Source: Bacteroidia bacterium
GTDB lineage: Bacteria > Bacteroidota > Bacteroidia > Chitinophagales > UBA2359
Assembly: GCA_030427245.1 (NCBI GenBank)
Contig: JAUHXA010000002.1
Span: forward strand, 62,001-126,000
Length of the DNA stretch: 64,000 nt
Reading direction: 5' to 3'
Part shown: piece by piece, positions 43,461 through 51,725 of the stretch
Position numbering within the stretch: the first letter of the stretch is position 1
How the letters are laid out: each line of letters begins with the position of its first letter
Notes under the pieces: generated by a model
What the model was told of the DNA's origin: nothing
What the model saw: the letters and a program-made list of their open reading frames with translations, nothing else
Databases searched by the model: none
Program-made: the position numbers and the translations under genes

Positions 43461-43580
43461 GATGGTAAGGTGTAATCTTTGAAGTATGAAAAGAGCCTGT
43501 GCCGAAACCTCGGCATGACATCTTACCATCGGTTTGGAGATTACACCTTCTCGTTTCCTCGAAGATGTCACCTCCAAACC
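43461..43580. repeat. Interleaved complementary blocks in a divergent promoter gap
   Basis: Four pairs of complementary 9-12 base blocks interlock: GATGGTAAG (43461) with CTTACCATC (43522); AAGGTGTAATCT (43467) with AGATTACACCTT (43538); TGACATCTT (43516) with AAGATGTCA (43562); and GGTTTGGAG (43531) with CTCCAAACC (43572). Pairs cross rather than nest, so alternative or pseudoknot-like folds are possible. A stem-loop TGCCGA-AACC-TCGGCA sits inside at 43500. The region separates divergent genes and holds their promoters. Confidence 0.7.
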
Positions 43581-43614
43581 TCATATTGCAAAGTACAAAA
43601 TCAATTCCAAAAAA

Positions 43615-44985
43615 ATGAAAAAACAAGTATCTCGCAGAAACCTTCTCAAAACCATGAGCCTCGCAGCAGGCGGCTTTTTTGTGACTCCACTTCAAGGCTT
43701 TGACGAACTCGGCAATCACCTACACTTTCCCGACCCCAAACAATATCCCAACCCCGAAAAACCCGTCACCGCCATTACCCTCGGCGCAGGTAATCGAGGA
43801 AATGTCTATGGAAACTATGCCTCCAAATACCCCGAACAATTGGACATTGTGGGCGTAGCTGAACCCATCAAAATCCGCAACGACCGCTACCTCAAACAGC
43901 ACGATATTCCCAAAAAACACAGTTTTGTGACTTGGGAACACGTTTTTGAAATGCCTAAATTTGCGGATGCGATTATTATTACCACACCCGATGATTTGCA
44001 CTATGGTCCCTGTATGAAGGCTTTGGAAATGGGCTACGATGTGCTGCTCGAAAAACCGATTTCACCGAGTGAAAAGGAATGTCGAGATATTTTGGACTTG
44101 GCAGAAAAAACGGGGCGAATCGTGGCGGTTTGTCATGTATTGCGGTATGCGCCTTATTTTGTCGAATTGCGGAAATTGATACAAAATGGCAGTATTGGCG
44201 AATTGGTCAGTGTCCAACATTTTGAACCCATCGAACACGTTCACATGGCGCATAGTTTTGTGCGGGGCAATTGGCACAACAGCAAGGCAACGACTCCCAT
44301 CATCCTCGCTAAGTCTTGCCACGACCTCGATATTTTGCGTTGGATGATTGGCAAACCTTGCGAAAAAATCACCGCTTTTGGAGGATTGAAGTGGTTCAGA
44401 GAAGAAAACAAACCCGAAGGCGCAACGCCTCGCTGTATGGACGGCTGCAAGGTCGAAAAAGAATGCCCTTACAGTGCCATGAAAATTTATTACCGTGACC
44501 GACAACGCACCTACGTTTTTGACCTGCCCGAAGACAAGGAAAAACACGGTGAGGCAATTCTCGAATACCTCCGCACCACCAACTACGGTCGCTGCGTCTA
44601 TCAGATGGAAAACGATCAAGCCGACCATTATGTGGTTAATATGCAGTTTGCAGAGGGTATCACGGCATCCTTCAGCATGGAGGCTTTCACTTCTTATCAC
44701 GGTCGCCGTACCCGCATCATGGGCAGTCATGGCGACATCGTGGGCGATATGTCGCAGTTTGTCCACACCGATTTTTTGACGGGTGAAAAGACCGAATGGA
44801 AAATGGAAACGGATGGTCATGGTGGCGGTGATTGGAATTTGGTGGCGGATTGGATTCAGGCGGTTGCCAAGCAAGACAAAAATTTGCTAACTTCGGGTAT
44901 TGATGCTTCGGTCGAGAGTCACATCATGGGTTTTGTGGCGGAGAAGAGTCGATTGGCGGGAACGGTGGAGGAGGTGAGGCTGTAG
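43615..44985 (+). CDS. Gfo/Idh/MocA-family oxidoreductase with Tat signal
   Basis: NAD(P)-dependent sugar or inositol dehydrogenase-like protein. The N-terminus has a twin-arginine signal (VSRRNLLKTMSLAAGGFFVT), so it is likely exported folded with its cofactor. A Rossmann domain follows (ITLGAGNRGNVYGNYA), with AIIITTPDDLHYGPCMKALE and the canonical GYDVLLEKPISPSEKE bearing the catalytic-region Lys. The C-terminal Gfo/Idh/MocA domain includes a cysteine-containing insertion (CMDGCKVEKECPYSAMK). The ATG at MKKQVSRRN is set by the Tat motif. Exported members often act on glycan-derived sugars. Confidence 0.92.
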   Translation: MKKQVSRRNLLKTMSLAAGGFFVTPLQGFDELGNHLHFPDPKQYPNPEKPVTAITLGAGNRGNVYGNYASKYPEQLDIVGVAEPIKIRNDRYLKQHDIPKKHSFVTWEHVFEMPKFADAIIITTPDDLHYGPCMKALEMGYDVLLEKPISPSEKECRDILDLAEKTGRIVAVCHVLRYAPYFVELRKLIQNGSIGELVSVQHFEPIEHVHMAHSFVRGNWHNSKATTPIILAKSCHDLDILRWMIGKPCEKITAFGGLKWFREENKPEGATPRCMDGCKVEKECPYSAMKIYYRDRQRTYVFDLPEDKEKHGEAILEYLRTTNYGRCVYQMENDQADHYVVNMQFAEGITASFSMEAFTSYHGRRTRIMGSHGDIVGDMSQFVHTDFLTGEKTEWKMETDGHGGGDWNLVADWIQAVAKQDKNLLTSGIDASVESHIMGFVAEKSRLAGTVEEVRL

Positions 44986-44999
44986 GTTCTGAATTCCTA

Positions 45000-46250
45000 T
45001 CACAAAATATACTTCACAAGAAAATAGGTTCTATGAGTTGGTGACGAAATGGTACTTATATCTGAAACTCCTTTTGTCTTTTCATACCTACCTTCAATAT
45101 TGAAGTTTCCAATCTGAGCACTTATTGAACACAGCAATCCAAATTCATATCCGCTCAGATTATCAATCAATTTACCATTTACAAAAGTCACTGTTTCAGG
45201 TTGAGAAATATCCCGATAATAGTATTTATTTGTGACTTCATTGAGCCGTCTTGCATTAGACACACCAATACCTACATTGAAAGGTGAACTTTTGATTTGA
45301 TATTGTAGCAGTGCATTTAGTTTTAGGTATGAGAGTTCTAATTCTATATCCGTTACTCTATAGAATTCATTCGTCTTGACTTCCTCATAATTAGCTTGCA
45401 CTGAATAACGGGTAAACAAGATGTCTGTATATAGAAACCACCTTTTTTTGTTGAAAGGGAATGCAAATTTATAAGATATACCAAACGTTGGAAGAATAGA
45501 ATTGTTGAACTCTGCTCCATCAATGTTTCGGTATCCATATTCATCACTTTTCATATCTAACGAAGTGAAATTAGCTCCTACAACCAGTCCAACATTAAAA
45601 GTTTTTTTTGTTGGTTTTTTCTCAAAATCCAACTCCTTATCAGTACAATCATAATAATGTTTGAATAACTTCTTCAAACTCTTACTTCTATAAGTAGTCT
45701 TGTTCAATTCCAAACGAATATCTTCACAATCTTCAAGATACGTCAATAATTGCCAAATATAACCTTTGAATTCTGTTGTAGAGGTCTCGTTATTTTTGAA
45801 GTACTCCTTGTATTGAAGCAATTCATAGTTTTCATCTTTTGAAATGTAAAAGTTGATATTCTTGCCTGTATAGAGATAAAGGCCATTACCCGTCTTACCT
45901 TCTATTACCGTTTCCAGAAAAACGGTATCGATTGTGATGTTTAGTTTTTTATCGGAATCAAGTGATTTAAGCAGACGAGAACTCTCCTCTACTTCAACTA
46001 TTGCACTCGTATAATAAGATTCTTCTACACTAAATCCTTTTAGGTCTTTGGGTTGATATAATTTAGGCGTAGCTTCAAGGCTTTTTTTGAAGTAGATTTG
46101 TTTTGGGCTTTGCCTATTAAATTGATAGGTAATATATCCTTCAATAATTTCGCCTTGAAGATTGGAGATTCTTCCAGGTTTATAGTTGGTTTGTGCGGTA
46201 GCATTGAAGGTAAAAAGAAATAAAATTGAGAAAACGAAATTAACTCTCAT
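45000..46250 (-). CDS. Outer-membrane beta-barrel protein of unknown function
   Basis: This 416-residue exported protein has a signal peptide ending FTFNATAQ. An N-terminal domain (about 20-200) begins YKPGRISNLQGEIIEGYITY, a phrase common in Bacteroidota proteins of unknown role. From about residue 215 it becomes barrel-like with alternating strands (FNVGLVVGANFTSLDMKSDE) and ends in the aromatic strand RTYFLVKYIL. It fits the porin-family OMP_b-brl group. A good promoter lies 60 bases upstream. Confidence 0.72.
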   Translation of the reverse strand: MRVNFVFSILFLFTFNATAQTNYKPGRISNLQGEIIEGYITYQFNRQSPKQIYFKKSLEATPKLYQPKDLKGFSVEESYYTSAIVEVEESSRLLKSLDSDKKLNITIDTVFLETVIEGKTGNGLYLYTGKNINFYISKDENYELLQYKEYFKNNETSTTEFKGYIWQLLTYLEDCEDIRLELNKTTYRSKSLKKLFKHYYDCTDKELDFEKKPTKKTFNVGLVVGANFTSLDMKSDEYGYRNIDGAEFNNSILPTFGISYKFAFPFNKKRWFLYTDILFTRYSVQANYEEVKTNEFYRVTDIELELSYLKLNALLQYQIKSSPFNVGIGVSNARRLNEVTNKYYYRDISQPETVTFVNGKLIDNLSGYEFGLLCSISAQIGNFNIEGRYEKTKGVSDISTISSPTHRTYFLVKYIL

Positions 46251-46310
46251 CGTATTTTGAATTTATAGTTTTAAAATTTGACTCTATCAAAGTCATCCCT
46301 ACTATAAACG

Positions 46311-46342
46311 CAAAAATAGAGAAAGGTAAACACATAAGGCAA
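46311..46342 (-). promoter_or_regulatory. Promoter of the beta-barrel gene
   Basis: On the minus strand TATTTTTG (46318 to 46311) matches TAnnTTTG, with a TTG about 21 bases upstream (46342 to 46340). Transcription would start near 46304, giving a leader of about 54 bases. Confidence 0.45.
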
Positions 46343-46459
46343 GTTCAGGTCTGTAAGCAAATTGTTATTGGGCTTTTAAAGTTGTTGCTTTTGAAAAAGT
46401 CTTTTGTTTCACACTTACTCAATTCTTTAACACTCAAACTTCAAAAGCCTGTTTATTAT

Positions 46460-46899
46460 TTAGTCCTCTTCTTCAAATCCTACAACTGTTCCTTCAAAAA
46501 CAAGCTCAGTAAAGTCTTCGTCACTCAACCAATAGTCAGAGGTAATCAATCTATAAGAATTGCCTTCAATTTTGTCTAACTCCCATAGGATATCCTCTGC
46601 TGTGGGAATTTTCCATTGTAGGCTTTGTAGAGTAGTTGATTGATATTGAAAAACTCATGATGTAATGAAATTTCTGGATATTCTTCAAAAATTTTGTCCA
46701 GCAACATATCATGAGATATTTGACTTATTTGCCCCTCTGATAAACTGTTCGACATTCTATACTCCATCAATATAGACGCTGCTTCGGGAGGTTCATAGTC
46801 CGTAATAGCCATGAACAACAACTCTCTCAAATCCTCTTTTGCAGAAGATTCTGCATCTGGAAAACCAAATTTCTTTAGTAGCTCAATATAATCATTCAT
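46460..46899 (-). pseudogene. Small acidic protein gene with an apparent frameshift
   Basis: The first frame gives 107 residues (MNDYIELLKKFGFPDAESSA to HHEFFNINQLLYKAYNG) and then an unconvincing tail. A shift of one base near 46615 opens a second frame that continues well to 46460: WKIPTAEDILWELDKIEGNS, ITSDYWLSDEDFTELVFEGT, ending VVGFEEED. Together they give an acidic protein of about 146 residues. The family was not recognised; length and charge resemble small immunity-type or SMI1-like proteins, but that is only a resemblance. It may be a true pseudogene, a programmed shift or a sequencing error. Confidence 0.65.
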
Positions 46900-46913
46900 T
46901 TGGGTGAAAATTC

Positions 46914-47789
46914 TTACTTTGTAGGAACCACTCCCAAAGTTTCAAATCCCTTCAATGTCACCTCACTCCGAAGTCTTGGGAACATCTTCATATCAAAAGC
47001 CTCATTCGGTTCCACATTGGTCGCAAAGAAATAGACCTTTCCTTCTGCCTCCAAATATCCCACAAACCAACCCACATTGTTGCCGTTGCGGATAGACCAA
47101 CCCGTTTTGCCGCTTAGTTTATAGTCTTCATTTTCGTCAATGACCATGAGGCGTTTCATAATCGTTTCGGTTCTTTTTGTGATGGGAAGTTGGGAATTGT
47201 AAAATCGGGTGAAAAAGTCCATTTGTTGAAATTGGGTGATATTGGAGTTGCCTTCAAGCCAAAAGTGGTCAATAGTAGCCGAATCCACCAAGATGTTTCC
47301 ATTGGCATAATCGAATTTTTGAAGGTGGGCTTTCATTCTTTCTACGCCAATTTTTCGAGCGATTTCTTGGTAACAAGGCACACAGGAGAAGTGAAAAGCA
47401 TCTCTGAAAATCAAATCTTGCTCCCAGTTTTTCAAACGTCTTTTTTTGCCATCCCATTTGAAGAGTGTGCTGTCGTTTTCGACTACGCCTGTTTCGAGCG
47501 CAATGATAGAATTGGGAACTTTGAAGGTGGAAGCAGGTAGGAAACCTTTGGTGCAGCGATTGAAGTCGTTGGAGTGATAGGTTTTGGCGGCAACATCGTA
47601 AATCAAAATCGAGCCTTTCATCTCTGCGCTGTCCAGTATTTGCTGAAAAGCGGGCTCTATTTTTCTACTAATCGTGTCTTTTTCAGATTCTTCTTTTTCG
47701 GATGAAGGAAGAGTTTGCTCTGTATTTGAAGGGTTTGAAGTACAGGCTGCGAGGAAGATAAAAAGCAAAAAATATATTTTGAGATTCAT
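46914..47789 (-). CDS. Class D (OXA-like) beta-lactamase, lipoprotein
   Basis: This serine beta-lactamase hydrolyses beta-lactam antibiotics in the periplasm. All class D motifs are present: S87-T-F-K90 (active-site Ser and carboxylatable Lys) in LPASTFKVPNS, S135-C-V137 (the S-x-V motif), the omega-loop FWLEGNSNI, K228-T-G230 in LSGKTGWS, and the downstream WFVGYLE. A lipoprotein signal (FIFLAACTSNP) suggests membrane anchoring. The start MNLKIYFLLF is preferred over an ATG three codons earlier. It lies 14 bases upstream of the frameshifted small gene. It is a chromosomal gene with no adjacent integron or IS. Confidence 0.93.
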   Translation of the reverse strand: MNLKIYFLLFIFLAACTSNPSNTEQTLPSSEKEESEKDTISRKIEPAFQQILDSAEMKGSILIYDVAAKTYHSNDFNRCTKGFLPASTFKVPNSIIALETGVVENDSTLFKWDGKKRRLKNWEQDLIFRDAFHFSCVPCYQEIARKIGVERMKAHLQKFDYANGNILVDSATIDHFWLEGNSNITQFQQMDFFTRFYNSQLPITKRTETIMKRLMVIDENEDYKLSGKTGWSIRNGNNVGWFVGYLEAEGKVYFFATNVEPNEAFDMKMFPRLRSEVTLKGFETLGVVPTK

Positions 47790-47895
47790 TTCAAACAATT
47801 AAAACATTAAGAAAAAATAAGTATTTATTTCACACATCCTCCCTCTCGCTATTCACTTCTTTCGTCCAAAGACCAATATTTATTGAAAAGCCAAA

Positions 47896-48852
47896 TCACC
47901 GCACCAATTCAAGCACCTCTTTTGCACATCCCCACGCCACCGTAAAGCCACTTCCACCATGTCCATAATTGTGAACAATAGGACGGTGCAATTCTCGCTC
48001 CAATCGAATCTCCGAGCGATAGGGTCGCAAACCCACATAACTACCCAACACTTTTCGCCCCTTCAATTTGGGCTGCAATCGCTCGCAACGCTCCAAAATA
48101 TCCGCCACCACTTGCTCATTTACCTCCAAATCATATTGATGCGCTTCAGCCGTACCTCCCAAAACAATGCAGTCTTTTCGAGGCATCATATACGCCAAAG
48201 CATTCTGACCTGCTTCGTCTGCCAAATATCTGATTTCTTCATTGGTAGCAGCCTCCAATTGGACAATGTGTCCTTGAATGGGATAAACCCCGATGTCTTC
48301 ACACAGATTTTTTGCACCTAAACCTGTACAATTTATCAAAACAGATTCCGCATTTTCCTGCAAAACCTCTTCAAAACTATTTATCCGCCTTATTTCAATC
48401 AACCCACCTTTTTCTTTAAATCGCTGCAATAAATACTGCATGTAAATAGGCGTTTCTATCATCGGAACATTCGCAATATGAGCTTGTGCATAGCCTTTGG
48501 GAAGTTCCGATTGTTCAGCTTTGCGGTAAGCATTGGGCGGTAACTCTGCTGCCCACCAAGGAGCTTCATCCGTAAGCGATTGTTCCAAAACAAACCAATC
48601 CACAAAATGAACACCCGTTGCAGTATCTTTCGCCAATTCTTGGTAAATGGCATAAGATTCCATGCTCCACTTCAATACCAAATCTTGCGGGTTGACTTTG
48701 TAGGGAAACCATATTGCAGCCGCTTTATTGGAAGTTGTATGGGGCGGTAATTGGGCAGCAATGATTTGAACATCAGTATATCCTGCCTCCAATAGACAGA
48801 TGCCTGTTGTCAAACCCGAAACGCCGCAGCCGAGGATGGTGAATGAGGGCAT
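47896..48852 (-). CDS. D-amino-acid oxidase-like FAD oxidoreductase
   Basis: This protein of about 318 residues has an N-terminal FAD Rossmann motif (FTILGCGVSGLTTGICLLEA). DAAO-family features include NKAAAIWFPY, INCTGLGAKNL, the substrate-region phrase YMMPRKDCIVLGGT and the C-terminal pair SYVGLRPYRSEIRLE (substrate carboxylate Arg) and HNYGHGGSGFTVAWG. It would oxidise D-amino acids to imino acids with O2. True DAAO is uncommon in bacteria. An ATG at the FAD motif is chosen; upstream in-frame codons run into the TonB-like gene. Confidence 0.88.
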   Translation of the reverse strand: MPSFTILGCGVSGLTTGICLLEAGYTDVQIIAAQLPPHTTSNKAAAIWFPYKVNPQDLVLKWSMESYAIYQELAKDTATGVHFVDWFVLEQSLTDEAPWWAAELPPNAYRKAEQSELPKGYAQAHIANVPMIETPIYMQYLLQRFKEKGGLIEIRRINSFEEVLQENAESVLINCTGLGAKNLCEDIGVYPIQGHIVQLEAATNEEIRYLADEAGQNALAYMMPRKDCIVLGGTAEAHQYDLEVNEQVVADILERCERLQPKLKGRKVLGSYVGLRPYRSEIRLERELHRPIVHNYGHGGSGFTVAWGCAKEVLELVR

Positions 48853-48875
48853 AGTATGCGAGAATTTAACGATAG

Positions 48876-49640
48876 TTATTTTGCTACTCCAACAGGACGA
48901 ATATTCAAAAGGTTGGTTACGCAATTTTCCATATTTCCAACAGTTAATACAAATTCTTGTTGTACTTTGAGGCCATTCACATATTCTGCTGGCTTCCAAT
49001 TTGGCATATTGCAGATGGCCTTTACCAATAGTGCATCTATTTTTTCATTTTTAGAGGTCTCAAATACATGCACATTGCCTATTTGACCTATTTCGTCAAT
49101 GGTGAATTTTATGGCAGCTAAATCATACCCCTTGAAAGTATACTTGGGAATTTTATCAATGGCCTTGTTCTTTAAGTATTGAGTCAATTGTTGCTGCCCA
49201 CCAACATATTTTGCTTCACTCTCAGGCTCGACCGTAAATGTAAATCGAATTTCCTTTGCATCATTGTGCGACAATGTATTCTCAGGCATGTAATGTACCT
49301 TAACTTCAATGTCAGTACCTAAGTCAGCCTCATTCATCTGGTCTTTTTGTTCTTGGCTAAGGGTATCCGTTTTCCCTACCGCTTTCCTCACCCGCCCTTT
49401 ATAAATTGTCAAAATCTCAACGGAAATATATTCTCTTATCCAAGAGGATGGGTAATTTGGATTGAGATTTGGCAGGGTATGGGCTTTCTGCAATTTTTCT
49501 TTTGTAATCGAAATAGGCGGATAAATCCTATTCACTTCAAAACTCAGTTCATTCGTTAAGCTATTTTGTGACGAAGCAAAATGAGGGCAAGTAAGAGCAA
49601 ATAAAAGAAATGCAAAGAGCTTTTTTTGGAGATTTTTCAT
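48876..49640 (-). CDS. Exported protein with a TonB C-terminal-like domain
   Basis: This 254-residue protein has a signal peptide (FLLFALTCPHFASSQ), a beta-rich middle part and a C-terminal domain resembling the TonB C-terminus: AIKFTIDEIGQIGNVHVFET followed by CNMPNWKPAEYVNGLKVQQE. In Bacteroidota such domains also occur in non-TonB proteins. There is no uncleaved N-terminal anchor or Pro-rich linker, so an energy-transducing role is doubtful. It is followed by the DAAO gene 23 bases on. Confidence 0.75.
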   Translation of the reverse strand: MKNLQKKLFAFLLFALTCPHFASSQNSLTNELSFEVNRIYPPISITKEKLQKAHTLPNLNPNYPSSWIREYISVEILTIYKGRVRKAVGKTDTLSQEQKDQMNEADLGTDIEVKVHYMPENTLSHNDAKEIRFTFTVEPESEAKYVGGQQQLTQYLKNKAIDKIPKYTFKGYDLAAIKFTIDEIGQIGNVHVFETSKNEKIDALLVKAICNMPNWKPAEYVNGLKVQQEFVLTVGNMENCVTNLLNIRPVGVAK

Positions 49641-49755
49641 GGTGCTAATGGATTGTTGATTGTGAAACTAAGTTAGCTAAAAAATTCACGCGGATACACT
49701 GTTTTAAAAGGGTTTAACAGGTTATTAACAAGCATTTCTTCGACCTATAACTTAA

Positions 49756-50976
49756 TCACCCCACCTCTACAATATGCCCCACAAACTCCGCATCATCATC
49801 AATAATCAAATCATCCTGTCGCCGAAAACACAAAGCACAAGCCTCCCCTGTCCAGTAGATACTCGGTTGATAGCGGTATTCTTCGTGGTCCTCATTGAAG
49901 TCGGCCAATTCTTGATAGACCGAATCTTGGTCGCCAAAGTCACCCTCCGTTTCGTATTCGGGTTTTTTTGAGCCATTGTGGAAAGAAACATTTTCTCCCA
50001 TTCTCCCAAAAATTGGTTTACGGACGTATTTGTGGTTGTAAAAGTCGTGAGCATGGAAAGTGGTCTTCAATAGATGGGCATGTATGGGCGACAGGTCGTA
50101 CATATATTTCATGATCGCTTTCGATTGCAGCAACATCGAATAAGCAGGATTCATGATCACACACAAACGATTGCGGACGATTTTCTCCAAAATATCCCAC
50201 AATTCAGGTTCATCATAAGCGATGATGTCCCACGGCGTGAACTTGTACCAAAAATCATAACGGGTATATTCACCCGTTTTGGCCTGCATAAAAATGCCTT
50301 CCTCTTCCGAAAAAATCACCTCCTCCAAAACACTGTGTTTTATTTGGGTAAAACCCGCCATTTTTGCCGCCCGTTCAATCACCCGCATATTCAACACATC
50401 CTCTTCATATCCAAAGGTCGTCACCAAAAGATTGGCAGCTTTATCGGGATTTTGCTGCAATAGTTTTTGGAACTTTTGCTTCAAACCATGAACCAACAAG
50501 TTGAAGGGACGATGCTTCAACTGCTCATTTTCCAGTTCCCAATACAATTCTTGAATCAAAGCCGTTTCGGGCATGAGCGAACAAGTATCCGCATTGATTT
50601 CCAACATTTTGAGAACCTTGTTGTCAATCCCCCCTGCAAAATCAAAGCGACCTACCAAGTAGTTGTCCTTTTCGTGTTGAAGTGAATAGACAATCAAGGG
50701 AATAGCATGTCGAGGAATCCCCGCTTCTTTCCACGCCTTTCGATCCACAATTCGCTGTGCGGCTTCCATTGCCAAGCCAAAAAGTTCGGCTGACGCTGCT
50801 CGCATATTGTCGAGTTCAGCACGATTGACCCGCACAAAATCGTCACTAAAATACCCTTCGTTTTCGTCTGCTACAAACCACTCCAAGCCTTCTTTGCGAA
50901 GTTCGTGACGAGGAAGTGGCGGCACTGCAATGAGTCTACTATCCACCTGATGAACGAGTTGAACGACCTCCACCAA
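49756..50976 (-). CDS. Glutathionylspermidine synthase-like ATP-grasp ligase (YgiC/YjfC family)
   Basis: This 406-residue protein is homologous to the synthetase half of glutathionylspermidine synthase (PF03738), an ATP-grasp enzyme that forms amide bonds between a carboxylate and a polyamine amine. Family phrases include LKMLEINADTCSLMPETALI, WYKFTPWDIIAYDEPELWDI, LCVIMNPAYSMLLQSKAIMK, KPIFGRMGENVSF and QPSIYWTGEACALCFRRQDD. No amidase domain is fused. The gene overlaps the YgiB-like gene by 38 bases, a pairing like E. coli ygiB-ygiC, and SpeE- and SpeD-like genes lie divergently next door. The acceptor is unknown. Confidence 0.9.
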   Translation of the reverse strand: MVEVVQLVHQVDSRLIAVPPLPRHELRKEGLEWFVADENEGYFSDDFVRVNRAELDNMRAASAELFGLAMEAAQRIVDRKAWKEAGIPRHAIPLIVYSLQHEKDNYLVGRFDFAGGIDNKVLKMLEINADTCSLMPETALIQELYWELENEQLKHRPFNLLVHGLKQKFQKLLQQNPDKAANLLVTTFGYEEDVLNMRVIERAAKMAGFTQIKHSVLEEVIFSEEEGIFMQAKTGEYTRYDFWYKFTPWDIIAYDEPELWDILEKIVRNRLCVIMNPAYSMLLQSKAIMKYMYDLSPIHAHLLKTTFHAHDFYNHKYVRKPIFGRMGENVSFHNGSKKPEYETEGDFGDQDSVYQELADFNEDHEEYRYQPSIYWTGEACALCFRRQDDLIIDDDAEFVGHIVEVG

Positions 50977-51469
50977 AGCCCGATTTTCCAGAAGCTGGAC
51001 GGGTACGAGTGGTGCGAGCCGCAGTTTGCTGCATTTTGTTTCCTGCTTGTTGATTCACACGCTGATGTGTTTTGGGGTCGGTATAGGCACTTGCTCGTGG
51101 TCGGCTTGCCATCGAACGTCCCATAAAATACCCCATCAATCCATAAGAGGCTGCTGTCCAGATTCCTCCGTGTGCCCCACCAACTTGTGATTGTTGCATC
51201 AAACGTATTTCAGCGAGGGTAAAAGTGTCGACTTTTGCATCCATGTACTTGGCAACGACCAAACTTTGAGAAGTATCTGCAATCGTTTGTTCGTCTTCAA
51301 TTTTGAACAAATCCTTTTCGACTTCTTGCAAGACAGTTATCAAGCCCTCTGTGGGCAATACGACCTCCTCTGTCACCGTTTCGCTACCACCACATGCAGT
51401 GAGAAGAAAAAAGGTGAAGGCAGTTAAAAAAGACAGCCGAGAAAGGAGTATTTTCTTTGTTTGCTTCAT
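50939..51469 (-). CDS. YgiB/YjfM-like lipoprotein (DUF1190 type)
   Basis: This 176-residue lipoprotein has a signal peptide with a lipobox (FFLLTACGGSE) and a middle region with QVGGAHGGIWTAASYGLMGY. The C-terminal tail is rich in Gly, Ser, Arg and Thr (SGKSGFGGGRSTRSSGG). Tail composition and the partner gene match the YgiB/YjfM family. Its C-terminal coding end overlaps the ATP-grasp ligase start, implying coupled translation. The Gly/Arg-rich tail could be a target of conjugation, which is speculation. Confidence 0.75.
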   Translation of the reverse strand: MKQTKKILLSRLSFLTAFTFFLLTACGGSETVTEEVVLPTEGLITVLQEVEKDLFKIEDEQTIADTSQSLVVAKYMDAKVDTFTLAEIRLMQQSQVGGAHGGIWTAASYGLMGYFMGRSMASRPRASAYTDPKTHQRVNQQAGNKMQQTAARTTRTRPASGKSGFGGGRSTRSSGG

Positions 51470-51506
51470 AAGTTAAACATTTATGTTTGCTGAGATGTAT
51501 GTGTGA

Positions 51507-51535
51507 CAAATATAGTGTTTTTCATACAAATCAAA
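51507..51535 (-). promoter_or_regulatory. Promoter of the ygiB-ygiC-like pair
   Basis: On the minus strand TTTG (51535 to 51532), 17 bases, then TATATTTG (51514 to 51507), fits the Bacteroidota consensus with slightly short spacing. Transcription would start near 51500, giving a leader of about 30 bases. Confidence 0.55.
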
Positions 51536-51725
51536 TCTTTAAATAAAAAAGAGACTCCACAAGTTCGCTATCAACTAAAGAAAATTTCATAGTTCCAATC
51601 AATGAAATGAATTCAAAGTGAAAAACTTTTGAAGTCTCAACTTAACTAAGAACCAACACATAGAAAAGAAAGTTTCACAAGTTGGTTATATTGTGCGCTT
51701 AATTTTTTACCCAAAAAACATCCAT

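Noticed and set aside
44062-44874. 270-residue minus-strand frame
   Set aside because: It is the shadow of the Gfo/Idh/MocA gene, whose motifs are all on the plus strand.
46382-46579. 65-residue plus-strand frame
   Set aside because: It is antisense to the second half of the frameshifted acidic gene and has no supporting features.
48876-49640. Reading the TonB C-terminal-like protein as a true TonB energy transducer
   Set aside because: It has a cleavable-looking signal, no N-terminal anchor with Pro-rich linker, and no ExbB/ExbD neighbours.
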